DNA of 64,000 nucleotides from positions 2,038,001-2,102,000 of the forward strand of contig NZ_CP024123.1 of NCBI RefSeq assembly GCF_002736105.1, written 5' to 3'. Numbering within the stretch: position 1 is the first letter of the stretch; the number at the start of each line of letters is the position of its first letter. The notes below the pieces were generated by a model. It did not search any database, was not told where the DNA came from, and saw only the letters and a list, made by a program, of their open reading frames with translations. Positions 53,428 through 61,388 of this stretch are shown here, piece after piece. Both the position numbers and the translations under genes were made by a program. The stretch is from Solibacillus sp. R5-41 (lineage in GTDB: Bacteria > Bacillota > Bacilli > Bacillales_A > Planococcaceae).

Positions 53428-53658
53428 TTACCACTCTATATCCATATAAATTTCTGCAATAAGTCTTCCATCGATTGTTCCATTTTTAAAAAGAACCTCA
53501 GAAGTATCAAACTCTTGAGTATAGGAACCTCTAACTCGCGTAAGATAATATCCTTCTGGATTTTGGCTGATCCAATATTCTTCATTTTGATATGTAAAAG
53601 GGTATTCTTCTCCATTTGCTATACCTTCTTGGAACTCAATAAACTCTTTTAAAGTCAT
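53428..53658 (-). CDS. Small hypothetical protein (array unit)
   Basis: The ATG at 53658 lies eight bases after AGGTGG and gives 76 residues starting MTLKEFIEFQEGIANGEEY. Contains FTYQNEEYWISQNPEGYYLT, a beta-rich part. Unknown function. Confidence 0.6.
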   Translation of the reverse strand: MTLKEFIEFQEGIANGEEYPFTYQNEEYWISQNPEGYYLTRVRGSYTQEFDTSEVLFKNGTIDGRLIAEIYMDIEW

Positions 53659-53696
53659 CTTTTCCACCACCTGTGAGCTTATTTTAAAATATATCT

Positions 53697-53788
53697 CCTT
53701 ATTTCACTAAACCGCTGCGTTAGTTCAATAGGAAAAAGCTACCCTAAAGGCAGCCTTGTTTTGCTAAAGCCCCCGTTAGTGCAATAAG
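53697..53788 (-). repeat. Array boundary element, full type
   Basis: TTCACTAAACCGCTGCGTTAG, terminator GGCTGCC...GGTAGC, half-core AAAGCCCCCGTTAGTGCAATAAG. Confidence 0.85.
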
Positions 53789-53807
53789 AACCCAAATTTA
53801 TGAACAG

Positions 53808-54611
53808 TTATACAAGTCGAAAATTTTCCAACTCAAGTCTGTTTAACCAGTCATGAACTAATGCGTTAAATACATCGGTTTGTTCGATTTGTAGATTGTG
53901 ACCAGCCATATCAAGCACTGCAAAAGTTGCCCTTGGGTAATCTTCAATTAGTCGCCACGCATCGTGATATCCGACTACATTGTCCTGACGCCCTGTGATA
54001 ATTAGAATGGGAAACTCAAGTTTAGATGAAATATCGAAGGTAAAGCCATATCCATTTTGACGAATGTTGTTTAAGAATTCATAATTTGTTTGTTTAGAAG
54101 GAATTAAAATTTCATTTCGAAACCTCTCCCATTCAGTTTGACCTTGCACTACCCCCATGGAGCAAAATTCATCAGCATCCTCTGGTGACAAATGTGATAT
54201 CAAGTTGCTGTCTTTTTTTAGAACGGTCTGCTGTGGTAATATCCTTTCATCGAACTCAGTTATAGTCATTGGTGCCATCAGCAGTAATCCACGAACTGTG
54301 TCCTGCCGTGAACAGACTATGCCTCTGGCAATGTATCCGCCATATGAATTACCACAAATAATAAAAGGTTGACCAGGGATAATCTCGTCCAAAAGACGCA
54401 ATATCACTTCTAAAATATCATCAGAGTTCTGAATATATGGTTGTGACTCGGAATGCCCCATACCTGGTAAGTCTATGTATATTCTCTTCCAACCGCTTCG
54501 TTTCTCGAATAACGGTTCCATTGCATGTAACATCACTTGATGGTCAAGTGTCCAACCATGCAACATAACGATGGGATATCCTTCTCCAATTACTTTATGA
54601 TAAATCGACAT
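53808..54611 (-). CDS. Alpha/beta hydrolase (array unit)
   Basis: The ATG at 54611 follows AAAGGGGAAAC and gives about 267 residues. The fold shows PIVMLHGWTLDHQ (oxyanion region), the nucleophile Ser in FIICGNSYGGYIARG, the Asp in LIITGRQDNVVG and the His in VLDMAGHNLQIE. It is probably an esterase or lactonase; the substrate is unknown. Confidence 0.85.
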   Translation of the reverse strand: MSIYHKVIGEGYPIVMLHGWTLDHQVMLHAMEPLFEKRSGWKRIYIDLPGMGHSESQPYIQNSDDILEVILRLLDEIIPGQPFIICGNSYGGYIARGIVCSRQDTVRGLLLMAPMTITEFDERILPQQTVLKKDSNLISHLSPEDADEFCSMGVVQGQTEWERFRNEILIPSKQTNYEFLNNIRQNGYGFTFDISSKLEFPILIITGRQDNVVGYHDAWRLIEDYPRATFAVLDMAGHNLQIEQTDVFNALVHDWLNRLELENFRLV

Positions 54612-54693
54612 GTATTTGTTTCCCCTTTCACTGTAAACCAGATGTATCGACATGGAATTTAATCCTTCCATATATTACAATTTTAACAAATTT

Positions 54694-54786
54694 CCTTGTT
54701 CAACTAAACTGCCCCGTTAGTTCAATAAGAAAAAGCTCCCCTAAAGGCAGCCTTGTTCTGCTAAAGCACCCCGTTAGTTGCATTAG
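54694..54786 (-). repeat. Array boundary element, full type
   Basis: TTCAACTAAACTGCCCCGTTAG, terminator GGCTGCC..GGGAGC, half-core AAAGCACCCCGTTAGTTG. It is very like the element at 53697. Confidence 0.85.
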
Positions 54787-54787
54787 A

Positions 54788-54874
54788 TTACACTACTAAG
54801 TCAGTTACCATAAAGGCAATATATAGTAAAGTAAGTGTGATAAAAGATAGTAAAAAGACCTTAAATTTCTCCAT
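54788..54874 (-). CDS. Very small one-helix membrane protein (array unit)
   Basis: ATG at 54874 follows AAAGGGGAAAAG. The 28 residues start MEKFKVFLLSFITLTLLYI. It fills one complete unit between two boundary elements, which supports it being a real gene. Confidence 0.6.
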   Translation of the reverse strand: MEKFKVFLLSFITLTLLYIAFMVTDLVV

Positions 54875-54889
54875 ATTTACTTTTCCCCT

Positions 54890-54965
54890 TTATTCAACAC
54901 TTCTGCACCGTTAGCACAAGAGGCGATTTCTCTAATTGAACAATCGCCCTCGTTAGTTTAAGTGC
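54890..54965 (-). repeat. Array boundary element, diverged
   Basis: TTCAACACTTCTGCACCGTTAG, terminator GCGATT...AATCGC and half-core CCCTCGTTAGTTTAAG. Confidence 0.75.
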
Positions 54966-54999
54966 AATTTTCTACGTTCAAATTCCCCAATAAAACAAT

Positions 55000-55191
55000 T
55001 TAGAATACTTTAAAAAATGCGTTTAGTATAAGAGCTAAAATCGCTAATACAACACAAATATTTACAATGATTACACTTATTTTGTTATCATTTTTATCGT
55101 CTTTATCTCCTCTACTTTGTTGTTTTACCTTTCTATATATACCTTGAACCTTTAATTGCTTTTGGATTTTATCTTGTTTTTTTGGGCTCAT
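55000..55191 (-). CDS. Small C-tail-anchored protein (array unit)
   Basis: The 63 residues have a basic, helical first half (MSPKKQDKIQKQLKVQGIYR) and one membrane helix at the end (SVIIVNICVVLAILALIL). ATG follows AGGAGAAAGG. Confidence 0.6.
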   Translation of the reverse strand: MSPKKQDKIQKQLKVQGIYRKVKQQSRGDKDDKNDNKISVIIVNICVVLAILALILNAFFKVF

Positions 55192-55274
55192 TCCTTTCTC
55201 CTCATAAACTATAACGATGCTAATATCATCTGTTTAATAACTACTTCTACGTTCTTACTAAAGAAACCTCTTTT

Positions 55275-55285
55275 TCAACTAACCT
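55275..55285 (-). repeat. Left half of a palindromic core split by IS110 copy 2
   Basis: TTCAACTAACCT ends at the CT where the element begins. The partner half starts at 57043. Confidence 0.85.
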
Positions 55286-55463
55286 CCCTCTATAAACATT
55301 GAGATATCAACGGTTTCCATCACTTCGTGATTTAAGAAAAATATTTTTCTCCCCTCTGATAAACAGAGTCTTGAATTTATAGATTATATTACCAAGTAAA
55401 GCGTACGCTTCGCTAAAACTAATGGAAATCATTAGCTTTTTTATCCATTATTTTGATGCACAA

Positions 55464-55654
55464 TGGATCTCTGCGATGCTTATGACGACGTACCCTCCCA
55501 TGTCTCTTAGCGTCAACGCGCTTACATTCCTTCGTTCGGTCTATTCATAAGGCAGAGGCCTGCTAAGCTGCCCCGGGGACTCATAGTCTAAGTTTAGTGA
55601 TATTGCCGGCTTCTCCGTATCATCCTTTTTGCTATAGCTCTTTGATCGAAATGC
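55464..55654 (-). ncRNA. Candidate bridge RNA of IS110 copy 2
   Basis: Same position and guide-like stretches as in copy 1. The target-like stretch is at 55563-55575 and carries GCCCCG, matching this copy's own right flank GCCCCG. Confidence 0.6.
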
Positions 55655-56932
55655 TTACGCTGCCTCTCCGAGAGAGTAGAGATCTTTCATCATAAGTTGC
55701 TCGTTAAAATACACTTTCTTTTTACAAATACCATGTAATATTTTCAGTAATTTACCACAGAGAACTACCATCGATTGCTTACCCCGTAAGGGATTCTGAT
55801 TCCTTGTTGTGTAGTATTCGTGAAGTTGTTTGAATGCTAGGTTATGCCGAATCAAAGGAACAATCACTTTGAAAAGGATATGTCTAAGTCTCTTACGTCC
55901 ACGTTTTGATATATGTTTTTGACCCTTATGTTGACCAGAAGAGTTTTCACGTAATGTTAGTCCCGCTAGTTTAATGAGTTGGCGTGGATTTTCGTAAAGT
56001 GAAAAACTCCCTACTTCGGAAAGTAGATCAACAATTGTCGCATCTCCTAAACCTGGTACTGACGCGAGTAGGTCATATTCCATCGTTGTCTTTGCCAATT
56101 CAGTTAATTGGTCATTCACTGCTTCGATTTCAGTTTCTAATAAGCGAAACTGACGTAGGAGTGTGGCGATTTCATGTTTGGCCATCTTTTGTCCTTCTGT
56201 CAGTCCTATAGAGTTTGAAGCTTTTTCAATGAGTAGCTTAGCTTTTGGTAGTTGTGGAGCTCTCATACCCCCTACCTGACGGTAGAAAAATACAAGTTCT
56301 TCCGCGGTTTTCCCTTGAATGTCCTGTGGCATTGGTGTTCTTTCTAATGCAGTAAGTGCCATTTTTCCGAAAGTAGGAAAGACTTGAGTGAATTCAGGAA
56401 AATATCGATCGAGCCAACGAATGATTCGATTTTTAATACTTGCTAGATCTTCCGTTAACTTTAATCTAAGAGTAGAACCAATCCGTAGTTCAGCTTCTAC
56501 TTCTTTTAATATTCGTGGATAGCTAAAGCGTCCATCTTTCAATAACCGTGCGATGACTAATGCATCTTTTTTATCATTCTTAGTCGGCAAATTATCATCA
56601 AGTTCTTTCGAACGTTTGACGTGCATTGGATTCACCATGACAAGTGGGATTCCGTATTGATCTAAGAAATAGGCTAAGTTCATCCAGTAGTGGCCTGTAG
56701 GCTCAATCCCTATTATTACTTCAGTTTTCTTAGCTTCCTTCATCATTTGACGGATCTTTTCATACAAATTTTCGAAGCCTTCTTTCGATTGATGTACCGC
56801 AAAAGCTTTTTCTATTACTCGCCCGCGTTCATCGACAAAACATGCGTAATGAATACGCTTAGCAATATCCATGCCGACAACCAGTGTATTTTCAGTAACT
56901 TGATTAATTTTGTTATTCCATTTAGAATGCAT
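55655..56932 (-). CDS. IS110-family transposase, copy 2
   Basis: The 425-residue protein, from the ATG at 56932, appears identical in sequence to the copy at 44731-46008. All acidic residues and the C-terminal serine region are intact, so this copy is probably active. Confidence 0.93.
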   Translation of the reverse strand: MHSKWNNKINQVTENTLVVGMDIAKRIHYACFVDERGRVIEKAFAVHQSKEGFENLYEKIRQMMKEAKKTEVIIGIEPTGHYWMNLAYFLDQYGIPLVMVNPMHVKRSKELDDNLPTKNDKKDALVIARLLKDGRFSYPRILKEVEAELRIGSTLRLKLTEDLASIKNRIIRWLDRYFPEFTQVFPTFGKMALTALERTPMPQDIQGKTAEELVFFYRQVGGMRAPQLPKAKLLIEKASNSIGLTEGQKMAKHEIATLLRQFRLLETEIEAVNDQLTELAKTTMEYDLLASVPGLGDATIVDLLSEVGSFSLYENPRQLIKLAGLTLRENSSGQHKGQKHISKRGRKRLRHILFKVIVPLIRHNLAFKQLHEYYTTRNQNPLRGKQSMVVLCGKLLKILHGICKKKVYFNEQLMMKDLYSLGEAA

Positions 56933-57042
56933 AAAGGAGTCCTCCTTGTTTGATGATGGGTCAATGGTCGTTGACACTCATGCATCATACTAGAGGGCTC
57001 CTTTTCTTTCAAGACCTCGAACATCCTTCAAACAGGAATGCT

Positions 57043-57109
57043 GCCCCGTTAGTTGAAGTAGAAAAAGGCTCTACTCCTTATTGAAGTAAAGCCCCCGTTA
57101 GTGCAATAG
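57043..57109 (-). repeat. Array boundary element, right part after IS110 copy 2
   Basis: GCCCCGTTAGTTGAAGTAG, a short terminator-like GGCTCTACTCC, half-core AAAGCCCCCGTTAGTGCAATAG. Confidence 0.85.
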
Positions 57110-57111
57110 AT

Positions 57112-58158
57112 TTAGTTGTTTTTGAGTCTCACACTATAAAACCTCATAGCTTTTGGAACTCCTTCTATTTCAAAAACGCCATTCATGATTAAATGTCTTA
57201 CCCTATACTCAAAAAACTCGTCACCAATATATTGGTCTAAATATCCAATAACCTCACCAATAAGACGTGCTGATTTCATAAAATCATTATTCTTTCTCTC
57301 CGTATGTAATTTTTTAGCTTTATTGATTATATAGTCATCATAGTAAGCTACGTCTACACTCTTTATTTCTTTATTTTCCCATACCCTTAGAACCTCTTGT
57401 GTAGAAGATAACTCTTGCCATTCCTTCTCCAATTTTTCACGTTGCTCTTGACTTATCGGAGGAACCATTCTACCTTTCTCATAAATTAACCTTAATTTTT
57501 CAGAAATAATTTCTCCAGTGTGTAACGGGTAACAATCAGTATCTGGAATATTGAATTGATTTTTATATTGCTTAGTGGTATCCATTAAGAAAATATCGTA
57601 TTTATTATCTTTTAATAAATACAGAACATATCTTAAGGCAGTCTGTTCGTGAGAATTCGCCCCAACCCAAACTATAATTGTTGTATTTTTAGGAATAGCG
57701 TTAATCATTGAAGTAGTATTATTGAAATTATATTGGTATTCATCTATATAATCATCATCAAAAATTAGATGATTTTTTATCCATTCATACCTTTGATTAA
57801 GCCCAACCTTATCATGCAATTGCCAAACTGGACCAATAGAGAACATATCCGAAAATGAGATAACCTTTTCTTCGTCCTGCGATTCCATTTCTTTTAATGC
57901 TCTTTTTAAACTACCAGATGCTGAATCACCAAAGAGAATATGTACAAACTTATAGTTTTTATTATTTTTTTTATCAGTTTGGTTTCTTTTATAATTCAGA
58001 AAATCATTATATGTTTTTTTCAAGTCTGTCACAAATTGCCCCTCAGTATATTGGTCTGTTTCTTCAAGCATATTGATTCGCAAAAGAATTTGAAATAAAA
58101 GTGATTTCACTTCATCATCAGGAGAATTTTTAAGGATTCTTTTCAATTCATCAATCAA
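57112..58158 (-). CDS. DUF1835 domain protein (array unit)
   Basis: The likely start is TTG at 58158 after AAAGGGGGTAAT, giving about 348 residues. The middle part has HILFGDSASGSLKRAL and FSIGPVWQL (DUF1835), and the end has DFMKSARLIGEVIGYLDQYI and FEYRVRHLIMNGVFEIEG (DUF3658-like). The pair is common in Firmicutes, with unknown function. Confidence 0.8.
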   Translation of the reverse strand: MIDELKRILKNSPDDEVKSLLFQILLRINMLEETDQYTEGQFVTDLKKTYNDFLNYKRNQTDKKNNKNYKFVHILFGDSASGSLKRALKEMESQDEEKVISFSDMFSIGPVWQLHDKVGLNQRYEWIKNHLIFDDDYIDEYQYNFNNTTSMINAIPKNTTIIVWVGANSHEQTALRYVLYLLKDNKYDIFLMDTTKQYKNQFNIPDTDCYPLHTGEIISEKLRLIYEKGRMVPPISQEQREKLEKEWQELSSTQEVLRVWENKEIKSVDVAYYDDYIINKAKKLHTERKNNDFMKSARLIGEVIGYLDQYIGDEFFEYRVRHLIMNGVFEIEGVPKAMRFYSVRLKNN

Positions 58159-58204
58159 TTTATTACCCCCTTTACAGATAATATTACCATAAAAATACAG
58201 CACA

Positions 58205-58344
58205 TCTTATTAAACATAACTGCCCCGTTAGTTTAAGTGTAACATTTCACAATGGATCACCGAAGCCTACTTGATGTTTTAGACATAAAAATAGACCATC
58301 GAAATGATGGTCTTGTTTAACTAAGCCCCCGTTAGTTGAATAAC
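58205..58344 (-). repeat. Array boundary element with long spacer, copy A
   Basis: ATAACTGCCCCGTTAGTTTAAG, a spacer of about 60 bases, terminator AGACCATC/GATGGTCT, half-core AAGCCCCCGTTAGTTGAAT. The spacer is nearly identical to 62789-62880. Confidence 0.85.
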
Positions 58345-58350
58345 AAAACA

Positions 58351-59145
58351 TTAAAAGAATTCATATAACCCATTTACAAAATAATCATATACGTTATCAT
58401 CAATAATCTTTTCCCCGTATCCTTCAAAAAAAATTGCTTTATCTATTTCATTTTCAAAGGCATTGGGTTTTGAGCGTATAGCCAATGATACGTCATATCG
58501 TGGGTCTCCATAAGCTCCACTTCCCCAATCAATTACTCCTGTTATTACTCCGTTCGAGACTAAAACATTATCAATTGTAAAGTCTCCGTGAATTAAAGTT
58601 TGTTTATAGAAGTTGGGTTTATTTGTTTTAATTTTTTCTAATAATTTTTCATTTCCATCAACTTTATAATTTTTCAAATTATATTCAGCTTGATTTAACA
58701 TTTGGTCAATCCATTTTCGTTCATAAGTTAGCTCTTTTGGGCAAGGGGTTGTATGTATTTGCAATAGGAGTGCACCAAAATTAAATATCATTTCTTGCCG
58801 TTTCTCTTTATTTTTCTCAGTGAATAAAGCAGTCCTTATTGTTTCTCCTTCTAAAAACTCGAGGAGAGCCCAGGAATCCCCGTGGTTTTCTTGTTCAACA
58901 AATTTCTTCACTTTTGGAACAGGTAGTTTAGTTTGATTAGTCAAACAGTTTAATACAGATATTTCTCTATTCAACCAAGACCTAAATAATTCTCCCTTTG
59001 TCCTTTTCAGTGCATAATACCCTTGGTTATTTTCAATTAATCCAACATCAGATGTGTAACCTTGCCGTGGAAACCTTATAGAAATAATCTTGTTAAGATA
59101 TTCTTTTATTTCAATTGGAATTTCATCGATATTTATTGGTTGCAT
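58351..59145 (-). CDS. Aminoglycoside-phosphotransferase-family kinase (array unit)
   Basis: The ATG at 59145 follows ATGGGGTG and gives about 264 residues. It has the APH fold: the catalytic loop LIHGDFTIDNVLVSNG and the metal-binding GVIDWGSGAYGDPRYD. It phosphorylates a hydroxylated small molecule. Members include antibiotic-resistance kinases, but the fold alone does not prove resistance. Confidence 0.85.
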   Translation of the reverse strand: MQPINIDEIPIEIKEYLNKIISIRFPRQGYTSDVGLIENNQGYYALKRTKGELFRSWLNREISVLNCLTNQTKLPVPKVKKFVEQENHGDSWALLEFLEGETIRTALFTEKNKEKRQEMIFNFGALLLQIHTTPCPKELTYERKWIDQMLNQAEYNLKNYKVDGNEKLLEKIKTNKPNFYKQTLIHGDFTIDNVLVSNGVITGVIDWGSGAYGDPRYDVSLAIRSKPNAFENEIDKAIFFEGYGEKIIDDNVYDYFVNGLYEFF

Positions 59146-59206
59146 TGAGTACACCCCATCTAATAAGCATTTTACTACTTAATTCTTTATCTATAATCAT
59201 AATCCC

Positions 59207-59241
59207 TTCTTCAACTAAACTGCCCTGTTAGTTGAAGAAGG
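59207..59241 (-). repeat. Array palindrome, single
   Basis: CTTCTTCAACTAAACTGCCC and TGTTAGTTGAAGAAG form a nearly perfect palindrome. It includes the stop codon of the gene at 59228. Confidence 0.85.
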
Positions 59242-59485
59242 TTTTATATGAAAATATTATAATTCCGCAAATTACTGCTACCCCTACTAATGTGAATAAG
59301 TAAAGAAAAGGAGAATTAGCCTTACTAAAAACCACTTCACTTTGAAGTGTCTCTACATTATCCCACGCACTTGTAAAATCTGGTTTGTAGTTTCTTGTTT
59401 TTATATAACTGACTAACATCATACCGACAAAATAGACTACATGAATTGCAATTGAATCACTAAATGCTTGGAAAACCAACCTCAT
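59228..59485 (-). CDS. Membrane protein with its stop codon in the core (array unit)
   Basis: The 85 residues start MRLVFQAFSDSIAIHVVYFV and have two helices. The reading frame ends with TTC-AAC-TAA, and AACTAA belongs to the array palindrome, so the core supplies the last codon and the stop. A diverged 3' end of this gene is left at 42412-42462. Confidence 0.7.
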   Translation of the reverse strand: MRLVFQAFSDSIAIHVVYFVGMMLVSYIKTRNYKPDFTSAWDNVETLQSEVVFSKANSPFLYLFTLVGVAVICGIIIFSYKTFFN

Positions 59486-59520
59486 TTAGACACCCCCTTA
59501 TCACGATTATAACCCATATG

Positions 59521-59617
59521 CCTTATTGAACTAACCTGCTCGTTAGTTTAACAAGAAAAAAGAGCTGCAAATGCAACTCAATGATCTTCAAGTAAAGCCC
59601 CCGTTAGTTTAATAAGA
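59521..59617 (-). repeat. Array boundary element, full type
   Basis: TTGAACTAACCTGCTCGTTAG, terminator GAGCTGCAAATGCAACTC, half-core AAAGCCCCCGTTAGTTTAAT. Confidence 0.88.
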
Positions 59618-59645
59618 ACTTCTTTCTAGTTTATCTATAGTTTTT

Positions 59646-60074
59646 TTATTCTGTCATTGCTTTTTCTAAAATACTGAAAAATTTATCATCTTCAAATAAA
59701 TAACGGTCGTATGAACCTCTATTATCTTCAACTGCTATCCTTTTACCGGTAATATCCATAAACATAAAATAACCTGTGTTCAAAGTGATTTTCATTAAGT
59801 AATCATTATCGAAAGATATTGAATCGTCTTTTTTAAATTTCGATTTTTCAAAAGCCTTTATCATTTTTTTTTGAGTTGTATCTGTTAACTCAATCGGAAC
59901 AAGTACTCCATCCACTTCCAAATCAAACTTTGTCACCTCTACAGTTTGTTCTTCTACACTAAAATCGGCACGCTTTAAAACATCCGTCGCAGAATAAGTT
60001 GGTTCCGAGTAATATAGATAAATCCCAATTCCTAAAATTCCAACTATAATTATTCCAACTATAATTTTTTTCAT
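59646..60074 (-). CDS. Exported or membrane-anchored hypothetical protein (array unit)
   Basis: The 142 residues begin with a basic hydrophobic segment (MKKIIVGIIIVGILGIGIYL). A soluble outside domain follows with EVDGVLVPIELTDTTQKKM. ATG after AAGGGATTG. Unknown family. Confidence 0.65.
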   Translation of the reverse strand: MKKIIVGIIIVGILGIGIYLYYSEPTYSATDVLKRADFSVEEQTVEVTKFDLEVDGVLVPIELTDTTQKKMIKAFEKSKFKKDDSISFDNDYLMKITLNTGYFMFMDITGKRIAVEDNRGSYDRYLFEDDKFFSILEKAMTE

Positions 60075-60145
60075 TTATTCAATCCCTTCATCCTCACTGA
60101 ATTAGATTCAATTAAAACCTTCCAAATCCTTTTTTAAATAAAAAC

Positions 60146-60270
60146 ATCCCCAAAGCGTCGTTTGGTCACATTTCTTAACTTAGCGTTATAAATCCCCATA
60201 ATTCTGAAGGTACTCCTTGTTGCACTAAACTGCCCCGTTAGTTCAATTAAGAAAAAGGCTATGTTATAAG
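60146..60270 (-). repeat. Array boundary element, mixed third type and palindrome
   Basis: CCCCAAAGCGTCGTTTGG, CTTGTTGCACTAAACTGCCC, CGTTAGTTCAATTAAG and the tail AAAAAGGCTATGTTATAAG also seen at 34528. Confidence 0.8.
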
Positions 60271-60296
60271 AAAAGGTTAATTTATAACGTATAGTG

Positions 60297-60455
60297 CTAC
60301 TGTCTCTTTTCAACAAATAACAAAATTAGTGTTGCCAATGGACCTAATACAAGTGAAAGTAAAAACCAATTTAACCCGGTTCTATTCTTCCCTTGTGCAA
60401 GTGCAGCATTTATCAACGCCAATGTACCCCAACCTACGAAATATTGGTTATCCAT
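60297..60455 (-). CDS. Small two-helix membrane protein (array unit)
   Basis: ATG at 60455 follows AGGGGGATAG. The 52 residues start MDNQYFVGWGTLALINAALA and end in a helix (WFLLSLVLGPLATLILLFV). The unit is bounded on both sides by array elements. Confidence 0.65.
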   Translation of the reverse strand: MDNQYFVGWGTLALINAALAQGKNRTGLNWFLLSLVLGPLATLILLFVEKRQ

Positions 60456-60476
60456 CTTCTATCCCCCTATTACATT

Positions 60477-60570
60477 TAATCATGCTGCCCTCCGTTAGTT
60501 GAAAAAAAGCGCCCAAAGTAGCCTAAGCAACTCATTAATCTTTCACTAAAGCCCCCGTTAGTTCAGTAAA
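60477..60570 (-). repeat. Array boundary element, full type, overlapping a stop codon
   Basis: CATGCTGCCCTCCGTTAGTTG, spacer ending CAACTC, half-core AAAGCCCCCGTTAGTTCAG. The TAA of the next gene lies in AACTAACGG. Confidence 0.85.
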
Positions 60571-60947
60571 AGGTCTAATATTTTTTTTGTTTGTTTATCA
60601 TTGATTTTGTAGCTGTCACGCACATCACTAACAAAAAGTGTTATGTTTAATCCAAAATTTTTATTGACATATAAAACTTCTGTCTTACCGTCTTTATACT
60701 TCAGCTGAATTTTGTAATCGTGAGGATATACAAGTTCATAATTAGCAGTAACACGATTTGACCGATTAAGGATTCCAGTGATGGTCTTTATTTTTTCCTT
60801 GTCGGTAGTGATTTTTCCTTTTTCAATTGGTTCATCATATTTTTGGATAGTCATGCTTTGGATTCCTGAAAATCCGTTATAAAAAAATGAAAATCCTAAT
60901 GCACACACAAGAATAGCTATAAACGAGTAGATAATAGTTTTTTTCAT
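60558..60947 (-). CDS. Exported hypothetical protein (array unit)
   Basis: The ATG at 60947 follows GGGGGGATT and gives 129 residues. A signal or anchor helix (TIIYSFIAILVCALGFSFFY) is followed by a domain with YDEPIEKGKITTDKEKIKTI. The frame ends CTG-AAC-TAA, inside the half-core. Confidence 0.65.
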   Translation of the reverse strand: MKKTIIYSFIAILVCALGFSFFYNGFSGIQSMTIQKYDEPIEKGKITTDKEKIKTITGILNRSNRVTANYELVYPHDYKIQLKYKDGKTEVLYVNKNFGLNITLFVSDVRDSYKINDKQTKKILDLLLN

Positions 60948-61006
60948 TAAATCCCCCCATATCTTTCTCATTAGACGTTTATATTGGAAAAAAGTCACAA
61001 TTCCTA

Positions 61007-61019
61007 ATTCAACTAAACT
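61007..61019 (-). repeat. Left half of a palindromic core split by IS110 copy 3
   Basis: ATTCAACTAAACT ends at CT, the junction with the element. Its partner GCTCCGTTAGTT starts at 62777. Confidence 0.85.
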
Positions 61020-61197
61020 CCCTCTATAAACATTGAGATATCAACGGTTTCCATCACTTCGTGATTTAAGAAAAATATTTTTCTCCCCTCTGATAAACAG
61101 AGTCTTGAATTTATAGATTATATTACCAAATGAAGCGTACGCTTCGCTAAAACTAATGGAAATCATTAGCTTTTTTATCCATTATTTTGATGCACAA

Positions 61198-61388
61198 TGG
61201 ATCTCTGCGATGCTTATGACGACGTACCCTCCCATGTCTCTTAGCGTCAACGCGCTTACATTCCTTCGTTCGGTCTATTCATAAGGCAGAGGCCTGCTAA
61301 GCTGCTCCGGGGACTCATAGTCTAAGTTTAGTGATATTGCCGGCTTCTCCGTATCATCCTTTTTGTTATAGCTCTTTGATCGAAATGC
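61198..61388 (-). ncRNA. Candidate bridge RNA of IS110 copy 3
   Basis: The target-like stretch at 61297-61309 reads CTAAGCTGCTCCG, with T where the other copies have C. The target flank of this copy reads CTGCTCCG (62775-62782) and has the same T. This paired change supports a guide role. Confidence 0.65.

Larger units (their letters stand above)
55286..57042 (-). mobile_element. IS110-family insertion sequence, copy 2 (1757 bp)
   Basis: Nearly identical in length and sequence to copies 1 and 3. It differs from copy 1 by a handful of substitutions (for example GCTATAGC for GTTATAGC near 55630). Confidence 0.92.

Noticed and set aside
58351-59145. Calling the APH-like kinase an aminoglycoside-resistance gene
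   Set aside because: Only the fold and catalytic motifs are visible. Many such kinases act on other substrates.
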